64,000 nt of DNA from positions 62,001 through 126,000 of the forward strand of contig CAZAXD010000002.1 in assembly GCA_964489015.1 (NCBI GenBank), read 5' to 3'. Positions 34,552 to 42,127 of the stretch are shown here, one piece after another. The translations under genes were made by a program, and so were the position numbers. The notes beneath the pieces were generated by a model. The model did not search any database. It saw only the letters and a list, made by a program, of their open reading frames with translations, and was not told the origin of the DNA. Source of the stretch: JAPYWM01 sp964489015. GTDB lineage: Bacteria; Bacteroidota; Bacteroidia; SpSt-205. Within the stretch, counting starts at the first letter, position 1. Every line of letters starts with the position of its first letter.

Positions 34552-35537
34552 AGGTCGTCATACCAGTCGCCGGCGCCGGCAAGCATCTCCGTCCTCATAC
34601 CTACAGCCAACCTAAGCCCTTGATTCCGATCGCGGGCAAGCCCCTGCTGAGTCACATCATTGATAATCTCACGCAGGCTGGCTTCCGGGAGTTCGTGTTC
34701 GTGCTCGGCTACCTCAGTGAAAAGATTCGACAGTACCTGCTCCGAACCTATCAGGAGCAGTTTGCGATGCACTTTGTTTATCAAGAGGAGCGCCTGGGAC
34801 TTGCTCATGCGATTAGCTTGTGTCGACCACTCATTGAGGAAGATTCCGATGTGCTAATCGTGCTGGGGGACACGCTTGTGCAGTTAGATTGGGCGGCTTT
34901 TACGGCGGGAGCCGTTTCTCGTATCGCCATCGCGCGGGTAGCTGACCCTTCGCAATACGGCATAGCGGAAGTCAATCCCGATGGACGCCTCACCCAGGTG
35001 ATCGAAAAGCCTGCTATCCCGCGAAGCAACTTAGCGATGATCGGTGTGTACTATGTGCGGGAGCCCAAGCCCCTTTTAGGGGCCATTGATCATCTTATTG
35101 CCCACCGAGTTTTATCCCATGGGGAGTATCAGCTCACGGATGCCCTCCAGCTGCGGATCGAGGCGGGTGATGCTTTTTATGCCTACAAAGTCGAGCATTG
35201 GCTCAACTGCGAGCAAAAAGAGGCCCTTTTAGCGGCCAATCGCCTTTTATTGGCTCAGTATAGTATGCCTAGCTTAGGCTCTTATTCTTACACGGTTATC
35301 ATTCCGCCGGCCTACGTCCCACCTTCTGCCAAGCTTTATCGGGTTATCTTAGGGCCTTATGTAACTTTAGGGGATCATGTTGAGATACAAAACGCTATCA
35401 TCCAAGACAGTATCATCGGCGCGCAGGCCCGTCTGCATCATGTGATTTTGCGCAGCTCGATTATTGGCGGGGAGGTCACTATCCGAGGTCGAGAGAGTTT
35501 GCTCAACCTGGGAGATAACACGGATATCGAGTTATAA
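34548..35537 (+). CDS. Sugar-1-phosphate nucleotidyltransferase with C-terminal beta-helix
   Basis: A 329-residue enzyme. It starts MKVVIPVAGAGKHLRPHTY, a nucleotidyltransferase start with G-x-G and RP, then QPKPLIPIAGKPLL (about 22-35) and the D-x-D-like VLGDTLVQLDW (about 106). The last 90 residues show hexapeptide turns (VTLGDHVEIQNAIIQDSIIG), a left-handed beta-helix as in GlmU-like or glucose-1-phosphate thymidylyltransferase-like enzymes. It would make an NDP-sugar for cell-surface glycans, and a phosphohexomutase gene lies 1.8 kb away. The ATG overlaps the UbiA stop; the stop abuts the stop of the convergent rhomboid. Confidence 0.82.
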   Translation: MKVVIPVAGAGKHLRPHTYSQPKPLIPIAGKPLLSHIIDNLTQAGFREFVFVLGYLSEKIRQYLLRTYQEQFAMHFVYQEERLGLAHAISLCRPLIEEDSDVLIVLGDTLVQLDWAAFTAGAVSRIAIARVADPSQYGIAEVNPDGRLTQVIEKPAIPRSNLAMIGVYYVREPKPLLGAIDHLIAHRVLSHGEYQLTDALQLRIEAGDAFYAYKVEHWLNCEQKEALLAANRLLLAQYSMPSLGSYSYTVIIPPAYVPPSAKLYRVILGPYVTLGDHVEIQNAIIQDSIIGAQARLHHVILRSSIIGGEVTIRGRESLLNLGDNTDIEL

Positions 35538-36191
35538 AAAAGCTCCCCGGCGATCCTTTCCCCAAAACTGCGTCAAAAGCCAACCTGTTAGAAAGCCGCC
35601 CACGTGGGCCCAGAAGGCTACTCCCCCTCCCTCTGCCGTGCCCATGAGGCTAGTGAGGCTTCCACTTAGAAACTGCAACCCGAACCAGACCCAGATATAA
35701 AAGCTAGCCGGCCATCGGCTTAGCCAAAACGGCGGCCACCATACGAGCAGTTGGGCTCTGGGGAAAAATATCGTGTAAGCGCCCAGTACCCCTGAGATAG
35801 CGCCTGAGGCGCCTACCAGAGGCACGCCCGAGTCCGGCGCCAGCGCTACATGGAGGGCAACCGCCCCCATGCCAGACAAAAAGTAAAGCACTAAAAATCG
35901 CCCCAAACCCAAGCGATCCTCTACGTTGTCAGAAAAGATCCACAGATACCACATATTCATAATGAGATGCCCCCAGCTACCGTGCATAAACATCGAGCTA
36001 ACCACCTTTTTGAGGGAAAAGCCGGTTTGAACCCAGTCGACTGGTATAAGCCCCATCTCAAAAATAGCTTCCTGAAAAGTTTCTGGGTCTTTGCTCCAGT
36101 GCTGAGCAAAGATCGAAACATTGACCAAAATTAGGCCCACTGTCAGCAGGGGGAGGCGGTACGTAGGATTGGCGTCACGAATCGGAATCAT
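35532..36191 (-). CDS. Rhomboid-family intramembrane serine protease (second copy)
   Basis: A 219-residue protein, distinct from the rhomboid at 26392. It has the GASGAISGVLG serine motif (about residues 126-136) in the standard form, MHGSWGHLIMNMWYLWIFSDNVEDRLG (about 64-90, with the conserved H and N of helix 2), and the catalytic His in HVGGFLTGWLL near 193. The ATG at 36191 overlaps the TGA of the nitrilase-like gene (ATGA), so a longer upstream frame is not needed. Its stop is next to the nucleotidyltransferase stop on the other strand. Confidence 0.87.
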   Translation of the reverse strand: MIPIRDANPTYRLPLLTVGLILVNVSIFAQHWSKDPETFQEAIFEMGLIPVDWVQTGFSLKKVVSSMFMHGSWGHLIMNMWYLWIFSDNVEDRLGLGRFLVLYFLSGMGAVALHVALAPDSGVPLVGASGAISGVLGAYTIFFPRAQLLVWWPPFWLSRWPASFYIWVWFGLQFLSGSLTSLMGTAEGGGVAFWAHVGGFLTGWLLTQFWGKDRRGAFL

Positions 36192-37312
36192 ATCGCTTTT
36201 TGTGGCAGCCAAACGACAATGATGGCAGCTTCGGCAGGTGCAGTGAGGGTTTGGCCTTGGTAGACGACCACAGCTCGACCGTCCGCCCCGAGATTCCAAA
36301 AATGACCTCTCAAGAATACATTGAGGCCTACGGCTTGAGTATCCCATCGGGGAAGGCGCCCTCCCATCGCATAGGTAAGCCAGGCCTCCCCTTCCCTCAG
36401 GGTGGTATCTCTTACGTCTGCAGGGGCAGGAAAACCGCTGTAGCCCCGCCATGGACTTAGCCAGCACGAATCTCCCATAAGATACGAGGGTACAAACCAA
36501 AAGCGGGCGCCCTTTAGTCGCGCGTAAGTTTGAGGATACCAGCTATCTGCACAAATTAATACCCCCAAGGTGTCTGGGCCGCTCACGATAGGTTTGAGTG
36601 AGTCTAAGGCCGCTGGCTGGGTAAAATCTAGCTCGGTGGCGATCGGAAAGACCTTACGGCTTATGCCAACCGGACGCCCTGCTGGATCGTAGGTCACACT
36701 GACATTCTGCAGAGGGGCTCCTACCTCTACGGTGAGCGAATCTCCTGTGAGCTGGGCGCCGGGTAACACAATAGAGCCAGCGACTACGGTAACGCCATAT
36801 CGACGAGCTAATTCCGAAAAGGTACGATGATAGGCCCGGGCCATTGCCTCAGCTTTGATCTGAAAGGCAGCTACTGCATTCGGGTCCTTCCAAGCAGTAG
36901 CTTGTTTGCGGGCTGACCAGAAGGTCCAAGGCCTGGCCAAGACAAACCAGATGAGAGCACCTTCTATCGTCTGAGCTCGAAATCCCAGCCACGGTTCGTC
37001 CATTAGTAAAAGCCAGGTTCCGATATATTCGGGCCAGATGACGATCGAGCCCGGTCGTAGGTACGGCTTAGCTGCCTCCAGATAGCTAGAAAGCTTGGCC
37101 ATGAAGCGCGTTTCGCATTGATAGTCCTCTAAGTTCATGAGAGGCTGAAGGCCGATTAGGGTCCGGCTTCCTGTGTCGGAAGGGTTGGCTATCCATACCG
37201 AGGGCTGGACCGGGGGCGATCCGATCTGACAAGGCCTAGGCGACAAAAACACGACTCTCAGAAGAATGAGGCTGATTCCAAGGGCTACGACGATGAGTAA
37301 AAACCTGCGCAC
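36188..37312 (-). CDS. Membrane-anchored carbon-nitrogen hydrolase (nitrilase superfamily)
   Basis: A 374-residue protein with one N-terminal membrane helix (about 4-24) and a periplasmic nitrilase-type domain. The catalytic triad is visible: Glu in IVIWPEYIG (about 95), Lys in ISRKVFP (about 220) and Cys in VLICADSWYP (about 253). It resembles the catalytic domain of apolipoprotein N-acyltransferase, but lacks its multi-helix membrane region, so amide hydrolysis or acyl transfer at the membrane surface is possible. The GTG start is supported by a TATTTTTG box ending 4 nt upstream. The downstream rhomboid is coupled by ATGA. Confidence 0.75.
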   Translation of the reverse strand: MRRFLLIVVALGISLILLRVVFLSPRPCQIGSPPVQPSVWIANPSDTGSRTLIGLQPLMNLEDYQCETRFMAKLSSYLEAAKPYLRPGSIVIWPEYIGTWLLLMDEPWLGFRAQTIEGALIWFVLARPWTFWSARKQATAWKDPNAVAAFQIKAEAMARAYHRTFSELARRYGVTVVAGSIVLPGAQLTGDSLTVEVGAPLQNVSVTYDPAGRPVGISRKVFPIATELDFTQPAALDSLKPIVSGPDTLGVLICADSWYPQTYARLKGARFWFVPSYLMGDSCWLSPWRGYSGFPAPADVRDTTLREGEAWLTYAMGGRLPRWDTQAVGLNVFLRGHFWNLGADGRAVVVYQGQTLTAPAEAAIIVVWLPQKAI

Positions 37313-37316
37313 TTTT

Positions 37317-37324
37317 CAAAAATA
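37317..37324 (-). promoter_or_regulatory. -7 promoter box (TATTTTTG) for the nitrilase-rhomboid operon
   Basis: Exact TAnnTTTG match ending 4 nt before the GTG start at 37312. Confidence 0.55.
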
Positions 37325-37345
37325 AGATAAATCTGGCGTCCTGCG

Positions 37346-37353
37346 TACCTTCG
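37346..37353 (+). promoter_or_regulatory. -7 promoter-like box (TACCTTCG, one mismatch) for the phosphohexomutase
   Basis: One mismatch to TAnnTTTG, 8 nt before the ATG at 37362. An out-of-frame ATG at 37354 lies between. Confidence 0.35.
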
Positions 37354-37361
37354 ATGCGGTT

Positions 37362-38744
37362 ATGCCGCTCATTATCTCGGCTTCAGGGATTCGTGGTACT
37401 ACAGAGGGGCCTGTTGGGCAAAACTTAACCCCGCTTGACGCAGTTCAGTGGGTCAGTGCCTGGGCTAATTGGCTACAAGCTCGGCACGGCCAAAATCTTG
37501 CGGTGGTGGTGGGGCAAGATGCGCGTCCGAGTGGTCATATCTTACGTCCTGTAGTCATTCATACCCTACGGGCTTTTGGGGTCACGGTGTGGGATGCGGG
37601 CCTTACGACTACCCCGACGCTGGCGCTAGCGGTGCCCCATCTGTCAGCCCAGGGCGGGGTTATGCTGACGGCTTCGCATAATCCAGCCGGCTGGAATGCG
37701 CTCAAGTTTTTAGACGAAGCGGGCGAATTTCTGCCGCCAGCCACTCTCTCTGAAGTGCGGGCTCTGATGGCTAACCTGAGTTATCCAGCTACCGAGCGGC
37801 CTGGCCAGGTTTTATCGGCGGACCACTTACTTTCTCACCACATCCAGACCCTGCTGGCCCATCCTTTTGTGGCGTCGGTGCGGCTCCCTAAGCTACGGGT
37901 GGTCGTGGATGCCATTAATAGCAGCGGGGCGATTTACGTACCAGCCCTATTGGAGGCCATGGGGGTTGGGGAGGTGATCACCCTCCATGCTGAGCCGAAT
38001 GGCCTTTTTGCGCATGCGCCCGAGCCGCTCCCTCAGCATCTCACTACCTTAGCCCAACAGGTACAAGAGTTGGGGGCAGACCTCGGTATCGCTGTAGATC
38101 CGGACGTGGACCGCGTAGCATTCTTTTTGCCAAACGGCGAGCCTTTTGGCGAGGAATACACCCTGGTCGTAGCTGTTGACTACCTTCTATCTCGTCAGCG
38201 GGGCCCCGTCGTCGCTAATCTCTCTACCACCCAAGCAGTGCGCCAGGTGAGTGCTCGGCATAATGCCGCTTTCTATGAAAGCGCCGTCGGCGAATATCAC
38301 GTCGTCCAAAAGATGAAACAGGTAGGGGCTGTCATTGGTGGCGAAGGGAACGGCGGCGTCATTTGGCCGGCTATTCACTACGGCCGTGATGCGCTAGTTG
38401 GGATCGCGCTGTTTTTGGCTCGCCTGGCCGAAGCGCAAGGTGATGCAGTTGCCTTGCGTCGCACCTACCCCACCTTTTACCAACGAAAACACAGTCTGCC
38501 CCTCGCTCAGCCCCTTGCGCAGCCCGAAGCCCTATGGGAAAAGCTTATCCACCTAGCACCGGATGCAACCCCTTGCCTTGTCGATGGCCTAAAGCTCAAC
38601 TGGGAGGATCGCTGGGTGCACGTTCGTCCATCGGGCACCGAGCCTATCTTGCGTCTGTACGTCGAGGCGCCTTCCCCCGAAGCAGCTCAGGCTTTGCTAG
38701 ACAGGTTTGCCCACACACTGGCCAACCACTTGTCCCTTGCCTAA
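37362..38744 (+). CDS. Phosphohexomutase (phosphoglucosamine/phosphomannose mutase family)
   Basis: A 460-residue alpha-D-phosphohexomutase. It has the early SASGIRGTTEG motif (about 6-16), the phospho-Ser loop TASHNPAGWNALKF (about 105-118; the Ser is the phosphorylated nucleophile), the metal loop DPDVDRVAFF (about 246-255), the sugar loop EGNGGVIWP (about 328) and the phosphate-binding RPSGTEPILRLYVEA (about 425). It interconverts hexose-6-phosphate and hexose-1-phosphate; GlmM-like activity (glucosamine for peptidoglycan and LPS) is most likely by size and motif, but phosphomannomutase is not excluded. Confidence 0.88.
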   Translation: MPLIISASGIRGTTEGPVGQNLTPLDAVQWVSAWANWLQARHGQNLAVVVGQDARPSGHILRPVVIHTLRAFGVTVWDAGLTTTPTLALAVPHLSAQGGVMLTASHNPAGWNALKFLDEAGEFLPPATLSEVRALMANLSYPATERPGQVLSADHLLSHHIQTLLAHPFVASVRLPKLRVVVDAINSSGAIYVPALLEAMGVGEVITLHAEPNGLFAHAPEPLPQHLTTLAQQVQELGADLGIAVDPDVDRVAFFLPNGEPFGEEYTLVVAVDYLLSRQRGPVVANLSTTQAVRQVSARHNAAFYESAVGEYHVVQKMKQVGAVIGGEGNGGVIWPAIHYGRDALVGIALFLARLAEAQGDAVALRRTYPTFYQRKHSLPLAQPLAQPEALWEKLIHLAPDATPCLVDGLKLNWEDRWVHVRPSGTEPILRLYVEAPSPEAAQALLDRFAHTLANHLSLA

Positions 38745-38754
38745 AAGCAAGTCG

Positions 38755-38762
38755 TAATTTTG
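38755..38762 (+). promoter_or_regulatory. -7 promoter box (TAATTTTG) for the CDGSH gene
   Basis: Exact TAnnTTTG match, 11 nt upstream of the ATG. Confidence 0.5.
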
Positions 38763-38773
38763 TTTGAGAGAAC

Positions 38774-39013
38774 ATGACCAATAAGCCTATCATAGCCCAG
38801 CCAAGTCCCTTTAGCATGGAGCTGCAAGCGGGTACTTACTGGTGGTGTTCGTGTGGGAAAAGTCAGAAGCAGCCTTTTTGTGACGGTAGTCACCGAGGCT
38901 CAGGCTTTAGTCCCGTAAAGTTTGAGCTCCAAGAAGCGAAAAAAGTCTACCTCTGCGGTTGTAAGCACACCCAAAAGCCGCCCTTTTGCGACGGTAGCCA
39001 CAAAGCTCTTTAG
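38774..39013 (+). CDS. Double CDGSH iron-sulfur protein
   Basis: A 79-residue protein with two CDGSH zinc-finger-like motifs, each of the form C-x-C-x(n)-CDGSH: CSCGKSQKQPFCDGSH (about 25-40) and CGCKHTQKPPFCDGSH (about 61-76). Each motif would bind a redox-active, pH-labile 2Fe-2S cluster by three Cys and one His. Function in bacteria is poorly known; suggested roles are cluster transfer or redox sensing. It has its own promoter. Its TAG overlaps the TAA of the convergent DUF2007 gene (39010-39013). Confidence 0.9.
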   Translation: MTNKPIIAQPSPFSMELQAGTYWWCSCGKSQKQPFCDGSHRGSGFSPVKFELQEAKKVYLCGCKHTQKPPFCDGSHKAL

Positions 39014-39249
39014 CTGAGTTCCTGCGCAAGGATAGCCCTTGCGCGTTCTAAGGCGTGATACGGAACCCAAATTCGGAGCGGTCCGATGGCTGGGTTGGTT
39101 GGCCATACACTCCAGAGGCCGCTACCGAAAATAGCCTGTACATGCTCGTTTTCGACCCAGGTGGGAATGCCAGCCGTTTCGAGCATGCCGTTGGCGAGGG
39201 CGGCCTGAAGGCCAGACGTGTAACTACCGACCACCGCCCAGTCCTTCAT
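39010..39249 (-). CDS. DUF2007-type small protein
   Basis: A 79-residue protein, last of a five-gene operon. It has the DUF2007 pattern: a first strand VVGSYTSGLQAALANGMLETAGIPTWVENEH followed by a 'WVPYHALERARAIL' helix, a ferredoxin-like fold proposed to act in signalling. No enzyme motif. Its ATG overlaps the upstream lipoprotein stop by 4 nt and its stop overlaps that of the CDGSH gene on the other strand. Confidence 0.75.
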   Translation of the reverse strand: MKDWAVVGSYTSGLQAALANGMLETAGIPTWVENEHVQAIFGSGLWSVWPTNPAIGPLRIWVPYHALERARAILAQELS

Positions 39250-39704
39250 GGCACGATGTAGACTATGGGCGTCGTGACGGTGTCACTACGGTGTCCTGCC
39301 CTGTCTAAAATGAATACCCGAAAAGCTAAGGGTTCCCGGGGGTTACTAGGATCCAAGCGAACAATTCCCGGAATGGATATTTCTATCGTACCTTGAATAG
39401 ACTGTGGTAACGGCCCTTCGTAGAAGCGAGGCATATTATAGCGGATAATGCCATCATAGCCGCTTGGGAAGCGGGAAGAGTCTCGCGTGTCTAAAAGAAA
39501 CAAATCCGTTTGATTATCTGGCTGCCCGCCCAGATCACCATCTCCATCCCGGTAGCTAAGGGTCAGTTTCAAGGTCCCAAACTCGGGTACCTCCATAGGC
39601 GTAAAGTCGACTAGCTCTATCTGCGGCTCGATGGGGTACACGACCGAGTCAGGGCGACAACTTGCTAGAATTAGTATCAGGATGATCCAAGTCCACCGAC
39701 TCAT
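39246..39704 (-). CDS. Small lipoprotein, function unknown
   Basis: A 152-residue lipoprotein: signal WIILILILASC with a lipobox Cys near residue 16, then a single beta-sandwich-like domain with LTLSYRDGDGDLGGQPDN (about residues 47-64), which looks like a Ca-binding DxDGDxG loop. It resembles short Bacteroidota lipoproteins of unknown role. ATGA overlaps couple it to the GAF gene upstream and the DUF2007 gene downstream. Confidence 0.7.
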   Translation of the reverse strand: MSRWTWIILILILASCRPDSVVYPIEPQIELVDFTPMEVPEFGTLKLTLSYRDGDGDLGGQPDNQTDLFLLDTRDSSRFPSGYDGIIRYNMPRFYEGPLPQSIQGTIEISIPGIVRLDPSNPREPLAFRVFILDRAGHRSDTVTTPIVYIVP

Positions 39705-41050
39705 GGCCAGGCTATTCGATAAAGGCCATCCATGCTCAGCAATAAGTACTCATGAGACCTAGCTAATTCTTGCAGTCTTTCGCCTTTACGCACACCAGCC
39801 AGGAGTTTCTCAAGATAGTCGGCACGCTCTTCAGAGGGGATCTCAGAGAGCCAGGGTACTTGGCCGGCGTAGAGTTCCTCATGAGAGACGTAGGTGATTT
39901 GACCTTTTGACCGGTGAGCGATGTCCTGTAGAAGGTTGGGGAGGTCGACGGTGGAAAAACGGTGAGTCCGCTCTATGGCGGAGAAGAATGCGAGGGCGAT
40001 AGAGCGCAAGGCACTCTCGAGCGGACCCGAGAGCGGTTGAGGCTCCTGAAAGCCTAGCAAGAGTAGTCCCCGCAGTCCCTCCACGTCATAGTAAGGGCCT
40101 AGCAGCCAGGCGGGTGCCAGCCCATCCACATGCTTGACCAGCAGCTCACTAGTCAATACAGACTGGCTGCGACGCTGCTGAACTAGCCCGCTCAGAAGCG
40201 TAGGATTGATCTCCCAAACCTGAGGCCATGGGGACCTTTCTCGCTGGGACTCCCATGTAGCCAGTGGCATAATGAAGTTATTCTCGTGCCGGACCCAGAG
40301 GACTGTGCTCATTTTAGCTCCGATGTATCGACTGACCTTGGCTAAAAAGATACGTTGCATACTAGGCGTAAATTGACTCGAAGACGAGGTCATAGTAAAG
40401 AGGTCGATGATTAGCTCCTGCCAGCGGCTGCGCTCGGCCATGAGGTTTTGGGTGCGGCGCATTTCTTCCTGGGTAACGGCCAGCTCCTCGAGATTTTGAC
40501 GAAGTTCCTCTTCCCTTGATGCTAATTCTTGATTTTGTGTCTGAGTCTTCTCTAAGAGAACTTGAATCTGTCGACGGGCTCGTACACTTTGCAGATAAGC
40601 GCCCCACTTTTGGGAAAAATCCTTCCATTCAGCTGTAGCCAGACGGGACTCTGCTTCCTCCGCACTCGCCAGCACCAAAGTTGCCTGGACTTCACCCTGA
40701 AAAAGTAGCGGAAGGGCCCCGACATAGACCACATCCAACTCTACCAATGTAGAAAGCACTGGATTCATGATCTGATGGGCGGGCAGCTTTTCTTGAAGGA
40801 AGCGCCTCTCTGAAACGGCTTGTCCAAGCAAACCCTCTCCAACTCTAAACTGTGCAAGGTGGGACTTGCTACTGAGACCACTACCCGATTCGAAGCGAAA
40901 TAGCTCCTTTTCCTCCGAATCAGCTATGTAGAGCATCGCAATAGGCCAATGCTCAGCCGCACAGACCTTTTCCAAGAGCCGCTGCATGAGAAGCGGAAAC
41001 TCTTCCTCCGATACGGGTACCAAATACTCGTCAAACTCTATTTTCTTCAT
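39701..41050 (-). CDS. GAF-domain protein with central coiled coil
   Basis: A 449-residue cytoplasmic protein without transmembrane segments. The N-terminal GAF-like domain (about residues 5-155, FRVGEGLLGQAVSERRFL) is joined by a Gln/Glu-rich coiled coil (about 165-215, KTQTQNQELASREEELRQNLEELAVTQEE) to a second GAF-like domain (about 225-370). The tail has no histidine kinase, cyclase or phosphatase motif. Such GAF proteins with coiled coils are common in Bacteroidota signalling, but the output here is not visible. The ATG at 41050 overlaps the DedA stop (ATGA); a longer upstream frame is unlikely because it would run through the DedA gene. Confidence 0.65.
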   Translation of the reverse strand: MKKIEFDEYLVPVSEEEFPLLMQRLLEKVCAAEHWPIAMLYIADSEEKELFRFESGSGLSSKSHLAQFRVGEGLLGQAVSERRFLQEKLPAHQIMNPVLSTLVELDVVYVGALPLLFQGEVQATLVLASAEEAESRLATAEWKDFSQKWGAYLQSVRARRQIQVLLEKTQTQNQELASREEELRQNLEELAVTQEEMRRTQNLMAERSRWQELIIDLFTMTSSSSQFTPSMQRIFLAKVSRYIGAKMSTVLWVRHENNFIMPLATWESQRERSPWPQVWEINPTLLSGLVQQRRSQSVLTSELLVKHVDGLAPAWLLGPYYDVEGLRGLLLLGFQEPQPLSGPLESALRSIALAFFSAIERTHRFSTVDLPNLLQDIAHRSKGQITYVSHEELYAGQVPWLSEIPSEERADYLEKLLAGVRKGERLQELARSHEYLLLSMDGLYRIAWP

Positions 41051-41685
41051 AAATTGGTAGATGCTTTGACGTTTCGATTCCGATATATTTGTATCAGACG
41101 TAATAAAATAGGGCCCGTTGTGCCTATCACCAGTCCTAAGATAATCCATTCATAATAAGCCTGTACCCAGGGTATTTGCCCCAAGTAATAACCCACACTC
41201 ACAAGAGCCAGAGGCCACAGCAGGGAACCTAAAAGACTTACACTGAGAAAAACAGGATAATGCATATTAATGACACCGGCTAAGGCTGGAGCAAATGTGC
41301 GAATAATAGGCAAAAACTTGCCAAAGATGAGAATGAGGGCATTATATTTCTTGTAAAAGTTTCTCGTCATCTCCCCGTATTCGGGGCGAAAAAATAAGCT
41401 TTTCTTTTTATTGAAAATGGTTTGGCCGGCTCGCCAGCCTATCCAATAGCTACTTTGATCGCCCAGAAAGGCCGCCAGACCAATTAGAAGCGCCACTATT
41501 ATCCAGGGATAACGAATGACGCCCGCTGAAGTAAGCAATCCCGCTGTAAATAAGAGCGAATCTCCAGGAAATAACACGCCAATAAATAGACCTGTTTCGG
41601 AAAACACCATTAGCAAGAGCAGGGCCAGACCACCGTAATAGACAATAGTTTTGGGATTGAAGAGCGCAAAAAAATCTTCAAGCAT
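41047..41685 (-). CDS. DedA-family membrane protein
   Basis: A 212-residue DedA (SNARE-associated/VTT-domain) protein with about five helices. It carries FIGVLFPGDSLLFTAGLL (about residues 36-53), the re-entrant-loop motif, then FLGDQSSYWIGWRAGQ, and FGKFLPIIRTFAPALAGV (about 122-139) with the conserved FxRxxP-type loop. The family is linked to lipid flipping and membrane homeostasis. The start is uncertain: ATG at 41685 overlaps the end of rsfS by 8 nt; upstream ATGs in the same frame (41721, 41706) would overlap more. The end overlaps the GAF ATG. Confidence 0.85.
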   Translation of the reverse strand: MLEDFFALFNPKTIVYYGGLALLLLMVFSETGLFIGVLFPGDSLLFTAGLLTSAGVIRYPWIIVALLIGLAAFLGDQSSYWIGWRAGQTIFNKKKSLFFRPEYGEMTRNFYKKYNALILIFGKFLPIIRTFAPALAGVINMHYPVFLSVSLLGSLLWPLALVSVGYYLGQIPWVQAYYEWIILGLVIGTTGPILLRLIQIYRNRNVKASTNL

Positions 41686-42040
41686 GGCTGTATACGGATC
41701 GAGCATCCCCCCACAATTCATCCAGGCGATAATAAGAGCGAACCTCCGGCAAGAGCACGTGGACTACCACAGCGCCCAAATCAATTAGAATCCAGTGGCC
41801 GACTTCATAGCCTTCTATCCGACAAGGGAAAGAGCTGCCTAAGTTTTTTTTGACTTTCTCTAAGATGTCATCAGCTATCGCTTGGGCTTGCCGGTCAGAG
41901 TGAGCGGTGGCCAAGACGAAGTAGTCACATAGCGGATAGCCTAATACAGTAAGATCTAGCACGAGAATATCCTCCGCTTTCTTCTCATCGAGGGCTTGCA
42001 AGGTTAATGCGAGCTCTGGCGGCATACTAGTCGCTTGCAC
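41678..42040 (-). CDS. rsfS: Ribosomal silencing factor RsfS
   Basis: A 120-residue RsfS/YbeB protein. It has the family core DILVLDLTVLGYPLCDYFVLATAHSDRQAQAIADDI (about residues 24-60) and WILIDLGAVVVHVLLPEVRSYYRLDELWGDA (about 82-112). RsfS binds ribosomal protein uL14 and blocks joining of the 30S and 50S subunits when nutrients run out. Two starts are possible: GTG at 42040 (5 nt after a TAGCTTTG box) or ATG at 42025; the box spacing favours GTG. It is first in a five-gene operon with dedA and the GAF gene. Confidence 0.88.
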   Translation of the reverse strand: MQATSMPPELALTLQALDEKKAEDILVLDLTVLGYPLCDYFVLATAHSDRQAQAIADDILEKVKKNLGSSFPCRIEGYEVGHWILIDLGAVVVHVLLPEVRSYYRLDELWGDARSVYSHA

Positions 42041-42045
42041 CTTTA

Positions 42046-42053
42046 CAAAGCTA
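42046..42053 (-). promoter_or_regulatory. -7 promoter box for the rsfS operon (TAGCTTTG)
   Basis: Exact TAnnTTTG match ending 5 nt before the GTG at 42040. Confidence 0.55.
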
Positions 42054-42112
42054 CAAAATTCGCTTGAAGTGGGGCTAAGGTGAGATGTGGAAGGTCAGTG
42101 CGTCGAATCCTT

Positions 42113-42120
42113 TACTTTTG
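42113..42120 (+). promoter_or_regulatory. -7 promoter box for dnaN (TACTTTTG)
   Basis: Exact TAnnTTTG match ending 7 nt before the dnaN ATG. The rsfS and dnaN promoters diverge about 60 nt apart. Confidence 0.6.
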
Positions 42121-42127
42121 CGAAGGT

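Noticed and set aside
36192..36500. 103-residue extension at the front of the second rhomboid
   Set aside because: It is Cys/Arg/Ser-rich, antisense-like and inside the nitrilase-like gene; the ATGA overlap at 36188-36191 gives a standard rhomboid start.
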